In this document: positions 1 through 8,481 of the stretch, piece by piece
Position numbering within the stretch: the stretch's first letter is position 1
How the letters are laid out: every line of letters starts with the position of its first letter
NCBI RefSeq assembly: GCF_900110875.1
Contig: NZ_FOFM01000001.1
Span: forward strand, 682,001-746,000
Source: Pseudovibrio axinellae
GTDB lineage: Bacteria; Pseudomonadota; Alphaproteobacteria; Rhizobiales; Stappiaceae
Direction of reading: 5' to 3'
DNA: 64,000 nt
Position numbers and translations under genes: made by a program
Notes under the pieces: generated by a model
Seen by the model: only the letters and a program-made list of their open reading frames with translations
Databases searched by the model: none
Told to the model about the DNA's origin: nothing

Positions 1-200
1 ACGAAGAAGCCAAGTGTTTGACTGCCGTGCACGAGTTTGGCCGTTTCTGCAGGGACGAAGCCATCCAAGAAGCGCTCTCTGGCGCGCTTGAGATCGTACC
101 TTCCCAACGCCTCAAGACTTTCCCGCATTGCAGTAGCACGCAGGTCCGCAAGACTTTCAGCGTCACCTTGCTGGGCCAGACAAAATACAAACTCACTCAT
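1..200 (-). CDS. GNAT family N-acetyltransferase, N-terminal fragment
   Basis: An open frame runs from an ATG at 200 to the window edge without a stop, giving about 66 residues. The start of the protein reads as MSEFVFCLAQQGDAESLADL and continues with the pattern RATAMRESLEALGRYD, then a run RARERF. This matches the first strand and helices of GNAT acetyltransferases, which transfer an acetyl group from acetyl-CoA to an amine. The acetyl-CoA binding motif (R/Q-x-x-G-x-G/A) would lie beyond the edge, so the family call rests on the N-terminal helix pattern only. The substrate is unknown. No strong ribosome-binding site is visible before the ATG. Confidence 0.6.
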   Translation of the reverse strand, partial: MSEFVFCLAQQGDAESLADLRATAMRESLEALGRYDLKRARERFLDGFVPAETAKLVHGSQTLGFF

Positions 201-506
201 GACTACGCCCTGCTACCCATTGGAGGTTCGTCAATACCAACCTCAATCTGATTCCAAAGGACAGGTTAAGGCGAGGCCAACAGGAAGGCAATTTCATCAC
301 CCAGAAAGCTCTTAGATTCACGGCGAAGATCCATGTGAGTATGGCGTATTTTATCTTAAGGCATCAGGATTCAATTTACAGATCATGCAAACCAGCGGGA
401 ACCTTGCGCATGTTATACTCGTTCAAAGGCCAAAAAATGCCGCCTGCTATATGATTTTATTCTAAGCCTCCCTATATATGGGAGAGTTTTGGTAGCGGAG
501 AATTTA

Positions 507-779
507 ATGTCTAACGACAACACTAATAAATTTTTGGGTGACAGCCCCGGACGCGTTCTCGTGCGTCTGATTTTTCTTTCCCTCATCGTCGGCATTATCT
601 TGGCGGCACTGGATTTTTCACCACTGACGCTCATCTATTCAGTTCAAGAATTCTTTGTCAGGGTCTGGAATATGGGCTTTTCAGCGATTGAACGCTTCGG
701 CTCCTACTTCTTCCTCGGCGCTATGGTGGTGGTGCCACTTTGGTTTATCTCACGCCTCTTAAACTGGCGCGGACGATAA
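507..779 (+). CDS. small inner-membrane protein, DUF6460-like
   Basis: A 90-residue protein starts at ATG 507, preceded by a GGAG-like site near 497; an upstream TTG at 489 is less likely. It contains two hydrophobic segments, about residues 15-35 (VRLIFLSLIVGIILAAL) and 60-83 (SYFFLGAMVVVPLWFISRLL), with a basic C-terminus, so it is probably a two-span inner-membrane protein. The layout resembles the alphaproteobacterial DUF6460 family, whose function is not known. It stands alone between a GNAT gene and a convergent TetR gene. Confidence 0.7.
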   Translation: MSNDNTNKFLGDSPGRVLVRLIFLSLIVGIILAALDFSPLTLIYSVQEFFVRVWNMGFSAIERFGSYFFLGAMVVVPLWFISRLLNWRGR

Positions 780-808
780 GAGCACCGACCGTCACCGGCA
801 CCTTCAGA

Positions 809-1372
809 TCATTGCATGCAAATGTTATGGATATTGTCGGAAAGGTCCTCGAAGATTTCAGGGTCCTGGCTGGTGTTTCCAACCAGGACAGCAACCTCCA
901 GAGCCGCCAGAACGAAGTCTGACTTAACCAACGCTTCTTCAACGGACCAGTCGCCACTCAATTCGAGAAGGTCTGCCAGCCATACACGGTTGCGAGATGC
1001 AAAGGTTGCGGCAAGTTGCTTGAGGTCTTCAGGCAACTCGTCATCCTTATCCCCCAGCACCGCTGTCAGAAACAACTCGCCACCTTCATCCATCCCCGCC
1101 TGAAACGCGGCAATGTAAGTATCAAGGGCACGGCGAAAATAAAATCTCTGCTTTGCTGGGTCGCCAAGGATCTGCACAAAACGATCAATATAGCGTTGCA
1201 GCACGGCCTGTTGGAGCCCATTTTCCGCAGGAAACATCTTAGAGATGTTCTGTCTGTCTGTTCCTGTGTGACTTGCAAGCTGAGTGAGATCCAACCCCAA
1301 CAGCCCGTCCTTGCGTATCATGCAGTCAGCAATATCCAAGACAACGTTTCTATCGGTGACTAAAACACTCAT
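809..1372 (-). CDS. TetR-like transcriptional regulator
   Basis: The 187-residue protein has the size of a TetR-family regulator. The N-terminal 45 residues fit a divergent TetR helix-turn-helix, with a recognition-helix-like stretch TGTDRQNISKMFPAENGLQQAVLQRY at about 33-58, where canonical members have the pattern S-x-G-x-x-Y-x-F-x-x-K-x-x-L. The rest is helical, as expected for a ligand-binding and dimerisation domain. The usual tyrosine and phenylalanine of the motif are partly replaced, so it is a divergent member. No efflux or enzyme gene is adjacent on the same strand except a histone deacetylase gene upstream, which leaves its target open. Confidence 0.65.
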   Translation of the reverse strand: MSVLVTDRNVVLDIADCMIRKDGLLGLDLTQLASHTGTDRQNISKMFPAENGLQQAVLQRYIDRFVQILGDPAKQRFYFRRALDTYIAAFQAGMDEGGELFLTAVLGDKDDELPEDLKQLAATFASRNRVWLADLLELSGDWSVEEALVKSDFVLAALEVAVLVGNTSQDPEIFEDLSDNIHNICMQ

Positions 1373-1528
1373 GCGAGGCTCCTAGTATTCGTATGCATTA
1401 TATTTGCACATCATGAATAGGATACTGAGCATTTTTTCTAAAATGACAAGTTCAGATTACCGAATAAGTAACTAAACTAAGCAATTCAACGTTTAGTTAA
1501 ATTTTTTACATAAAAACTTGTTGTTTAT

Positions 1529-2434
1529 TTATAGGTAGTTCGCTGCGACCTGGAAGAGCAGAGCGTGCCGATTAACCAATTGCCCAATATTGTGCGAATA
1601 GCCACCTCCCAATACACTTGCAAGTGGAAGCCCTTCATTTCGAACCAACCTAAAGACAAGGTCCTCTCGTTTTCGCAAACCTTCATCTGAAAGAGCAAGG
1701 CGTCCTAAACGATCATCCCGGTGTGGATCTACACCTGCATTGAAGAAGACGAGATCGGCTTTAAAGCTCATGAGAACGCGCTTGAGCATGGTTTCAAGGA
1801 TCGCAAGATATTCCTCGTCTTCCATTCCATCTGTGAGCGGTACATCCAGCGTTGAAGGCTTTTTTCTAACCGGATAGTTTTTCTCGCTATGCAGTGAGAA
1901 GGTGAACACGCTCTCATCGTGGGCAAAGATATCCGCTGTGCCATCTCCCTGGTGAACGTCCAGATCAATTATGAGCACACGGCGTGCCATGCGTTGTGCC
2001 TGCACAGCACGCACTGCGACAGCAACATCATTAAAAACGCAAAAGCCAGCTCCTTGTGTGGTTCGGGCATGGTGAGAACCCCCTGCTGTGTTGCAAGCCA
2101 CACCATATTCCAAGGCCAACATAGCAGTCAGGAGCGAGCCTCCAGTTGCGCATTGGGCACGGTAGGCAACACTTTCGGTCATGGGGAAACCAATCTCCCG
2201 CTCCACAGCATCGGGCACAGAGCAGCTCAGGACCTGCTGGGTATAATCGCGCGAGTGCACGCGCAGTAATGCTTGTTGGGAGACAGCTTCTGGCTCGTGA
2301 AAATTATAAGTCCCTCCAGAAGAATCGTTTTGTTTCAACCACCTGGCAATCCCCGCATATTTCATCATCGGGAAGCGATGGTGCTTGGGAATCTCCGCAG
2401 TATAGGCGGGGTGATGCACAATTTGCAGTTTCAC
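1529..2434 (-). CDS. histone deacetylase family protein (class IV-like)
   Basis: This 301-residue protein has the full zinc-dependent deacetylase fold. Visible motifs are GGSHHA near residue 120 (the His-His charge relay), DLDVHQGDGTA near 157 (Asp and His zinc ligands), NAGVDPHRDDRLGRL near 240 (third zinc Asp) and VLGGGY near 280. The spacing and the opening HHPAY...HRFPM resemble class IV/HDAC11-like bacterial members. Bacterial relatives remove acyl groups from small amines or proteins, and the substrate here is unknown. The gene ends 156 bp upstream of the TetR gene on the same strand. It is unrelated in sequence to the second deacetylase at 58.7 kb. Confidence 0.9.
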   Translation of the reverse strand: MKLQIVHHPAYTAEIPKHHRFPMMKYAGIARWLKQNDSSGGTYNFHEPEAVSQQALLRVHSRDYTQQVLSCSVPDAVEREIGFPMTESVAYRAQCATGGSLLTAMLALEYGVACNTAGGSHHARTTQGAGFCVFNDVAVAVRAVQAQRMARRVLIIDLDVHQGDGTADIFAHDESVFTFSLHSEKNYPVRKKPSTLDVPLTDGMEDEEYLAILETMLKRVLMSFKADLVFFNAGVDPHRDDRLGRLALSDEGLRKREDLVFRLVRNEGLPLASVLGGGYSHNIGQLVNRHALLFQVAANYL

Positions 2435-2596
2435 AGGGCTTACACCTTCTCTCTACCAACCTAAACTAATGTATCTCATCTCATTATAAATATGGACAAA
2501 AACAGAACAAACAAATATGAGCAGAGCTTATTTGGTTTTGCAATCCAGTTTCGGGTGCTTGTCTGCCTTTCACTCCTGCGTTTGAAGGTTTCCTGC

Positions 2597-3943
2597 GTGT
2601 CTACAAGTTTTAAAGTGACGAACCGCTCCTTTCTGGCGCTCGCCGTCCCCATGACATTGGCTTATATCTCCACCCCGCTGCTGGGGCTGGTTGATACAGC
2701 GGTGATTGGGCAGCTCCATGATGCGGCTCTGCTGGGCGGGCTTGCAGTTGGTGCTATCCTCTTTGATGTAATCGGGGCTTTCTTCTATTTTCTACGTGCC
2801 GGAACAACCGGACTTGCAGCACAAGCCCTTGGCTCTAACAATGAAACCGAGCTCAGAGCTGTTTTGGCACGCGCGCTCTTGCTAGGAGTTATTGGCGGAA
2901 TCATCGTGATCTTTGTGCAATGGCCCATACTGGTGATCGGTTTGCCGATTATTGGCGGGACCGAAGCCGTTCAGGATGCTGCATCTACTTATTTCACCAT
3001 AAGAGCTTTTTCAGCCCCCTTTGTCCTTGCCAACTATTCCATTCTTGGCTGGTATCTGGGCCTTGGTAAAGCGGGCATTGGCTTGTTGATCCAAACGTTC
3101 CTCAACCTAACCAACATGGTGCTTTCAGTTGTCTTCGTATTGGGTTTCAACTGGGGAGTTCCAGGAGTTGCGATTGCGACCTTTGTTGCCGAGGCGGCAA
3201 CCCTTTGTCTGGGTATTTATCTCATCAAGCGCCAATTGAAAGGCGCTCCACTGCCAACTTTTTCTCAAATCATCATCTGGGAAAAGCTCAAGCCTATGCT
3301 CGCTTTGAACAGAGACATCATGATCCGGTCTCTATTCATGCTGCTTGCCTTTGGCTTTTTCACATCACGAAGCGCAGCGCAGGGTGAAGTCGTGCTTGCC
3401 GCAAACGCTGTCCTTGAAAAGTTCATACTGGTTGCCGCCTTTTTTCTGGACGGCACTGCATCTGCTGCCGAACAGGTGGTGGGACAGGCGATTGGAGCTA
3501 AGCAACGCACCGCATTTCGCAAAGCCTTACGGCTTTCAATCAGCTGGGGGTTTGGGCTTTCGTTTGCAGCTGCAATCATTTTGTGGCTTGCAGGGGGGGC
3601 GGTCATTGACCTTCTCACCACCCACACTGAGGTCCGTGAAACCGCACGTGCATTTATGTTCTGGGCGGTCTTAACGCCCATTATCGGCACACTCGCCTTT
3701 CAGATGGATGGGGTGTTTGTGGGGGCGACATGGTCGGCAGACATGCGAAATTCTGTGGTGTTTTCTTCGCTCTTGTTCCTTGCCAGCTACTACCTGCTTT
3801 TCCCGATCTACGGAAACCACGGACTATGGGTTGCCCTTCTGGTTTTCTTTGGTGTCCGTGGGATTACTCTTAGCTATCTTTGCGTGATACGCGAACGGCA
3901 GCACTTTGGCACGCTTAACGCTGCAACCTATTCCGTGAGTTAA
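2597..3943 (+). CDS. MATE family efflux transporter (DinF-like)
   Basis: A polytopic membrane protein of about 448 residues with roughly twelve hydrophobic segments. The N-terminal block SFLALAVPMTLAYISTPLLG followed by VDTAVIGQL is the MATE signature, and the DinF-type branch is suggested by the overall spacing. MATE proteins export cationic drugs or metabolites in exchange for Na+ or H+. The frame is open from ATG 2492, but that codon has no ribosome-binding site and the extra 35 residues are atypical. GTG 2597 has GAAGG eight bases upstream and places the first membrane helix normally, so I chose it. Confidence 0.88.
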   Translation: MSTSFKVTNRSFLALAVPMTLAYISTPLLGLVDTAVIGQLHDAALLGGLAVGAILFDVIGAFFYFLRAGTTGLAAQALGSNNETELRAVLARALLLGVIGGIIVIFVQWPILVIGLPIIGGTEAVQDAASTYFTIRAFSAPFVLANYSILGWYLGLGKAGIGLLIQTFLNLTNMVLSVVFVLGFNWGVPGVAIATFVAEAATLCLGIYLIKRQLKGAPLPTFSQIIIWEKLKPMLALNRDIMIRSLFMLLAFGFFTSRSAAQGEVVLAANAVLEKFILVAAFFLDGTASAAEQVVGQAIGAKQRTAFRKALRLSISWGFGLSFAAAIILWLAGGAVIDLLTTHTEVRETARAFMFWAVLTPIIGTLAFQMDGVFVGATWSADMRNSVVFSSLLFLASYYLLFPIYGNHGLWVALLVFFGVRGITLSYLCVIRERQHFGTLNAATYSVS

Positions 3944-3986
3944 TGCTTGCAAACCAGGGCGATGCCTCGCAGAATCGTGCCTCGCC

Positions 3987-4030
3987 CTAAAGCAGTTCAC
4001 ATTTCAGTTGAAACATATGAACTGCTTTAG
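3987..4030. repeat. 44-bp near-perfect palindrome between convergent genes
   Basis: Arms CTAAAGCAGTTCA (3987-3999) and TGAACTGCTTTAG (4018-4030) are perfect 13-bp inverted repeats, and the inner part TTTCAGTTGAAA is itself palindromic. It lies between the MATE gene and pyrD, which converge. It could be a bidirectional terminator, though neither side has a long T run, or a copy of a dispersed palindromic element of the genome. I saw no second copy in the window. Confidence 0.6.
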
Positions 4031-4051
4031 CCTTGGTTTTTGCATAGCTGG

Positions 4052-5155
4052 TTAATCTAACGGTTTTTCAGCCCATTGCGCATTGTCGATTCCAACTAGC
4101 TCTTGCAGGTTTGAGACGCCACGCGTCGCAACCAGACGGGACAGATGCTGGTTGATCTTGCTCACCAGTGTCTGCCCCTCATAGACCATGCCAGAATAAA
4201 GCTGAATCTGGTTTGCACCTGCAAAGATCTTCGCAGCAGCCTTTTCCGGCGTATCGACCCCACCAACACCGAAGAGCGGCAAGTCCGGGCCAACGGCTCT
4301 TCTGGCCTTTGCCAGTGTAACTGTTGCTCGCTCAAACAAAGGAGCGCCTGAAAGACCACCAGCCTCTTTGGCTTGCTTTTGATCTTTAAGGGTCGGAGGG
4401 CGCGTAATGGTGGTATTGGAGATAATCATACCATCCACATTGTTGGTCATGACTTCTTCGGCGATCTCCTTCAAAGCCGTTTCAGTCACATCTGGGGCGA
4501 TCTTTAACAAAACTGGCACTTTACGACCCAGACGGTCCTCTTGCTCGCGGCGCGCATCAATGATGGCTGCGAGGAGGTTAGCAAGTGCACCCCTTTCCTG
4601 AAGGTCTCTCAAGCCCGGAGTATTGGGAGATGAGATGTTGGCTGTCAGGTAACCGGCAAGTTCGGCAAAACGCTTGACCCCCAACACGTAATCGGCAACG
4701 CGATCATCAGAGAGTTTGTTCGCACCGACGTTGATGCCCAAAACACCAGGGGTGCGACCGGTTTTGCGGATGCGTTCGTAAACCACATCATGGCCGTCAT
4801 TGTTGAAGCCGTATCGGTTGATCACCGCTCTGTCTGCACTGAGACGAAAGTTCCGAGGCTTGGGGTTACCTTCCTGCGGCAGCGGTGTCACAGTTCCCAC
4901 TTCCACATGACCAAAACCAAGTTTCATAAGCGGTTTTATAGCCTGTGCATTCTTGTCAAAGCCTGCGGCCATTCCCACCGGGTTTTTGAAAGTCAGGTCA
5001 CCCCACTTGTACTCAAGGGCCGGGTCCTCGACCTGAGCAAACGTAGGAGCTAAGCCGGATGACAGCATCTTTATGGTGGCATTGTGTGACGTCTCAGGGT
5101 CCAGACAATGCAGCGCGCGGATACCGATCTTGTTGATCATTTCTTCAATAGACAT
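4052..5155 (-). CDS. pyrD: dihydroorotate dehydrogenase (quinone), class 2
   Basis: The 367-residue enzyme oxidises dihydroorotate to orotate, the fourth step of pyrimidine synthesis, passing electrons to quinone at the inner membrane. Class 2 identity is supported by the N-terminal helical extension (ALHCLDPETSHNATIKML), which forms the quinone tunnel. FMN-binding and catalytic blocks include NPVGMAAGFDKNA (about 57-69), NRYGFNN (about 112-118), GINVGANK, ANISSPNTPGLRDLQ with the catalytic serine, and GVGGVDTPEKAAAKIFAGA near the C-terminus. The length is typical. A DUF952 gene abuts it with no gap upstream on the same strand, so the two form an operon, an arrangement common in alphaproteobacteria. 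Confidence 0.97.
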   Translation of the reverse strand: MSIEEMINKIGIRALHCLDPETSHNATIKMLSSGLAPTFAQVEDPALEYKWGDLTFKNPVGMAAGFDKNAQAIKPLMKLGFGHVEVGTVTPLPQEGNPKPRNFRLSADRAVINRYGFNNDGHDVVYERIRKTGRTPGVLGINVGANKLSDDRVADYVLGVKRFAELAGYLTANISSPNTPGLRDLQERGALANLLAAIIDARREQEDRLGRKVPVLLKIAPDVTETALKEIAEEVMTNNVDGMIISNTTITRPPTLKDQKQAKEAGGLSGAPLFERATVTLAKARRAVGPDLPLFGVGGVDTPEKAAAKIFAGANQIQLYSGMVYEGQTLVSKINQHLSRLVATRGVSNLQELVGIDNAQWAEKPLD

Positions 5156-5497
5156 CTATAGCTCCGGAAACATATGGTTGCCATCAGCATTCAGCGGCAA
5201 AGGTTTCACCCACCTTGCCTTTGAGATCGCGAATTTTCCATAAAGATGCGGGAAGAGTGTTCCCCCTCGCGAGGCCTCCCATTTCATCTCATCCTGCGGA
5301 AAGTCTTCGCTTTCAACGGCAATCAGCAATAGGTCAGTTTGTCCTGCAAAGTACAGCGCTGCGGTTTCTTTAACGGTCTGAGCACTGGAAAAATGGATGT
5401 AGCCATCGGCCAAATCGATCGGGGCACCTGTAAAGATACCAGCGGCTTCAGCTTGCTGCCAAAGCGCTTGCGGCGCGATCTTGTAAATGAGGGACAT
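5156..5497 (-). CDS. DUF952 domain-containing protein
   Basis: The 113-residue protein contains the DUF952 pattern: YKI near the N-terminus, DGYIHFSSAQTVKETAALYF, and the C-terminal PHLYGKF. This small cytosolic family is structurally related to ADP-ribosyltransferase-like folds, but no activity has been assigned. Its stop codon lies directly before the pyrD start, so the two genes are co-transcribed and probably translationally coupled. That linkage suggests a role tied to pyrimidine or quinone metabolism, but this is inference. Confidence 0.88.
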   Translation of the reverse strand: MSLIYKIAPQALWQQAEAAGIFTGAPIDLADGYIHFSSAQTVKETAALYFAGQTDLLLIAVESEDFPQDEMKWEASRGGTLFPHLYGKFAISKARWVKPLPLNADGNHMFPEL

Positions 5498-5708
5498 GAG
5501 ATTTGCCTTTCAGGAGAGATGTCTACTCAACTGAAGCCATGCTCATACATCCACAAATCAGTGACTGGCAACCCCTCTCTTTAGGATAGTGCTTGCAATG
5601 GGAATTTATTCACCACATACACGAACTAACTAAAGCCCTCTGATCAGGCTGTTTTCCAGCAAGATCGCACGCCACAAGGGACATGGCTGCCCCAACCCGG
5701 GAGATGTA

Positions 5709-6353
5709 ATGTTGGATCACGCAACCCTTTGGGCCACGCTTGATAAACTGGCAGACAAACACCAGCTGACACCTTCAGGTCTGGCCCGCCGAGCTGGTCT
5801 TGACCCAACCTCCTTCAATGTCTCCAAACGTTTTGCGGCCGACGGACGTCCTCGTTGGCCGTCTACCGAGTCTTTGTCTAAGGTGTTGGACGTTACCCAA
5901 ATGTCCTTCGTGGATTTCGCTTTGTTGCTACAAGGTGAAAATGAAACCTCGAGTATACATTTTAGATCTTTCCCAGCTTACCTGTGCACCTCGGACGAGT
6001 TGAAAGAGGTTAATCTCGAGAATATCTCTGATTTAAAGCTAGATAATTTCTGCGATAGCTTCATTTTTCCAAGTCCACAGAGCGATAAATTCTTCGCAGT
6101 AGAGGTTTCGAGTAATAGTTTTGAGCCATACTACAGCGAAGGACAAATTCTCATCGTCTCTCCCGAGAGTTCTTTGCGGCGAAATGATCACGTTTTGATC
6201 CTGACCAAATCTGGCGAATTACATTGCGGTCCATTGCAGAGGCAAACCAATGAGCGCATTGAATTTCGGCGGCACATACCTGACGAAACACCAAGGGTTG
6301 TTGCTGTTGCGGATATGGTTTGGAGCGCAAGAATTTCCTGGGTGAGCCAATAA
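5709..6353 (+). CDS. helix-turn-helix repressor with S24/LexA-like C-terminal domain
   Basis: The 214-residue protein starts at ATG 5709 after a GGGAGA site. Residues 1-75 form a lambda-type helix-turn-helix (LTPSGLARRAGLDPTSFN), and residues 120-210 match the S24 peptidase fold (FFAVEVSSNSFEPYYSEGQILIVSP). The usual Ser-Met-x-Pro becomes SNSFEP, and the region that normally carries the catalytic lysine (V-K-x-L) reads LHCGPL, so self-cleavage looks unlikely. It is probably a DNA-binding regulator using the fold for dimerisation. It lies 15 bp before a nuclease-fold gene on the same strand. No other phage genes are nearby, so it is not evidence of a prophage. Confidence 0.82.
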   Translation: MLDHATLWATLDKLADKHQLTPSGLARRAGLDPTSFNVSKRFAADGRPRWPSTESLSKVLDVTQMSFVDFALLLQGENETSSIHFRSFPAYLCTSDELKEVNLENISDLKLDNFCDSFIFPSPQSDKFFAVEVSSNSFEPYYSEGQILIVSPESSLRRNDHVLILTKSGELHCGPLQRQTNERIEFRRHIPDETPRVVAVADMVWSARISWVSQ

Positions 6354-6368
6354 GTAAACAGGGCGTCT

Positions 6369-7265
6369 ATGCGGATTACCAAGACAACGAGTATTCTTTT
6401 GGGGGCAGTACTTCTTGCCACCGGTTTATATGCGCTTCTTGAGCATAACTCGGATACCGCCCTACGCGGAAATGCCCGCACTCTTTACCGTCCCTCATCC
6501 TTTCCCATAAAGCACAAGAAGTCTGAACAGCAAAAACAGCTCGAGCTTGCTGCGCTGGAAGCTGCGCGCATTGCAGCAGAAGCAAAAATTCCGAAAACAC
6601 CTGCAAAGCACCCTGATGCAGTGCGCAATGTAGGGGGGCAACGCACACCTCCCCCGGCTGTGAGCGGTCCGTTGCAGCGGGTCGCGCATATCAAGGCGGC
6701 ACATAAGCCTGATCAAGCTACAACGAAGGAAATGGTACTACATCGCCCTGTGGCACTTGATGGCGCTACGCTCAGCAACAAAAAAATGAAGATATCCCTG
6801 CATCACGTTCAGGCGATTGAGTTGAGTGAAACATGCCCCAGCGAAGATGGCCAAACGTGGCCTTGCGGTATCAGAGCACGCACTGCGCTGCGTGCGTTCA
6901 TCGGGCAAAAGCGGGTCACGTGTTTTAATATGGAAACGGTGAAGGTTGATGAGTTTATTGCAACTTGTAGCGTAGGAAAACATGATCTTGCCACTTGGCT
7001 GGTGAAGAATGGCTGGGCGAAAATCGGGCACAGTGCTCCTGATGCATTGAAGAGGATCGCTGAACGCGCGCACCAATCTGAACGAGGTATCTGGCGGTCA
7101 AAACTGGTTCATCTGAAAAAGGACGAAACGATAACGCTTGTCGATTCCTGGCAGGAGCTGGAAGAGAGCAGCACGTCTAACGTACCGTTGGTGATGGAGG
7201 GCGAGCCAAATATTATCTGGCGGCCCCGCGATGAAACAGCACCGGATGTCTCGATAACGGATTAA
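6369..7265 (+). CDS. membrane-anchored thermonuclease-fold (SNase) protein
   Basis: The 298-residue protein has an N-terminal hydrophobic segment (SILLGAVLLATGLYALL, about residues 8-24), so it is exported or anchored in the inner membrane. A linker rich in Ala, Lys and Pro follows (about 45-120). A staphylococcal-nuclease-like domain occupies about 130-245, with landmarks WPCGIRARTALRAFIG, VGKHDLATWLVKNGWAK and RGIWRSK. The classical catalytic Asp-Ala-Pro-Glu motif is replaced by AIELSETC, so nuclease activity is uncertain. It follows the S24-like repressor by 15 bp and probably shares its transcript. The C-terminal 40 residues are acidic and match nothing I recognise. Confidence 0.78.
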   Translation: MRITKTTSILLGAVLLATGLYALLEHNSDTALRGNARTLYRPSSFPIKHKKSEQQKQLELAALEAARIAAEAKIPKTPAKHPDAVRNVGGQRTPPPAVSGPLQRVAHIKAAHKPDQATTKEMVLHRPVALDGATLSNKKMKISLHHVQAIELSETCPSEDGQTWPCGIRARTALRAFIGQKRVTCFNMETVKVDEFIATCSVGKHDLATWLVKNGWAKIGHSAPDALKRIAERAHQSERGIWRSKLVHLKKDETITLVDSWQELEESSTSNVPLVMEGEPNIIWRPRDETAPDVSITD

Positions 7266-7302
7266 GTCATTTTTTACTGAGTCTTGGAGAATAAAAAGAA
7301 TA

Positions 7303-8481
7303 ATGTCGGGGTTTTCGAAAACACTTAAGCGAGAAGCCAGCTTTCTGGCGGGTGCCGTAACGACAGCCTTTTTCTATTTGGCTGGGCATATCCTGTTGCA
7401 ACCTTCTGCTGGCTTGCTGGCTCAAATATTCAGCTTTGTCTGGATCTTCAGCGTTATGTTGTGGTGTGCCTTTGGCGTGGTGCGCCATGCAGACTGTCTG
7501 GCTGTCAAACTGGGCGAGCCTTATGGCACGCTGATCCTTACCCTGTCTGTGATTGGCATCGAAGTGTCGCTGATCATTTCCATTATGCTAACCGGTGGGT
7601 CCAACGAACCGCTGGCACGCGATACAATGTTGGCAGTGCTCAACATTGTCCTTAATGGCATGGTTGGGATAAGCTTGCTCTTGGGCGGCCTAAAATATGG
7701 AGAACAGCCGTTTAACACGCAAGGTGCCCGCTCTTTCCTGTCGGTCCTTATCCCGCTTGCAACATTTTCTTTGATCTTGCCCCGATATACAACGTCTACT
7801 GCCGATCCGTCCCTGTCCACCGGACAACAGATCTCTTTTGCTCTCATGATCAGCGCACTTTATGGGGTGTTCTTAGCAACGCAAAGTGTGCGGCATAAAT
7901 CATTTTTCCTTCAGCCTAAACCCCACTCCGGGGTCGCACTTTCCTTTTTGATGGCAAAAGATGAGCTGGAGGATGAAAAGCACGCCCCGCATGAGGACGA
8001 TCACGATCATGACCATGATCTTGAGATCTTCTCTACAAGCTACCACGCGGTCTTTTTGATCCTGACGATGTTGCCGATCGTGCTTCTTTCCAAGAAATTC
8101 GCTGTGCTTGTGGATTTTGGGATTGCCAGCTTTGGTATGCCAGCCGCATTTAGCGGCGTTCTGGTTGCCTTGCTCGTTTTGACACCTGAAGGGCTGGGAA
8201 GCTTCCGCGCGGCGCTGTCAAACCGGTTACAGCGCTCTGTAAATATCTGTCTGGGGTCAGCCCTGGCGACGATTGGTTTGACTGTGCCAGCGGTTCTGAT
8301 CGCCGCCGGTATTTTTGATATTCACATCGTATTGGGCGTGAAGGATACGGATATGATCCTCCTCCTTCTTACGCTGATTTTGAGTATCATCACCTTTACC
8401 GGGTCACGAACCAACGCCCTACAGGGCGCGGTCCATCTGGTGCTGTTCATCTTCTACTTCATTTTGATCTTCCAGCCTTAG
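7303..8481 (+). CDS. ChaA-type cation/proton antiporter
   Basis: A 392-residue membrane protein with about eleven hydrophobic segments. The first alpha-repeat motif reads LGEPYGTLILTLSVIGIEVSL (about 66-86) and the second GVLVALLVLTPEGLGSFRAAL (about 283-303); the paired acidic residues E in GIEVS and TPEG are the cation sites of the CaCA/ChaA family. Such antiporters exchange Ca2+, Na+ or K+ for H+ across the inner membrane. A cytoplasmic loop near 222-240 is rich in His and Asp (EDDHDHDHDLE), which may bind metal. Its last 63 bases overlap the 3' end of the convergent SGNH-hydrolase gene. Confidence 0.88.
   Translation: MSGFSKTLKREASFLAGAVTTAFFYLAGHILLQPSAGLLAQIFSFVWIFSVMLWCAFGVVRHADCLAVKLGEPYGTLILTLSVIGIEVSLIISIMLTGGSNEPLARDTMLAVLNIVLNGMVGISLLLGGLKYGEQPFNTQGARSFLSVLIPLATFSLILPRYTTSTADPSLSTGQQISFALMISALYGVFLATQSVRHKSFFLQPKPHSGVALSFLMAKDELEDEKHAPHEDDHDHDHDLEIFSTSYHAVFLILTMLPIVLLSKKFAVLVDFGIASFGMPAAFSGVLVALLVLTPEGLGSFRAALSNRLQRSVNICLGSALATIGLTVPAVLIAAGIFDIHIVLGVKDTDMILLLLTLILSIITFTGSRTNALQGAVHLVLFIFYFILIFQP

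Noticed and set aside
5709-6353. S24-type repressor as a sign of a prophage
   Set aside because: No integrase, excisionase, structural, lysis or replication genes are near, and the flanking genes are chromosomal.
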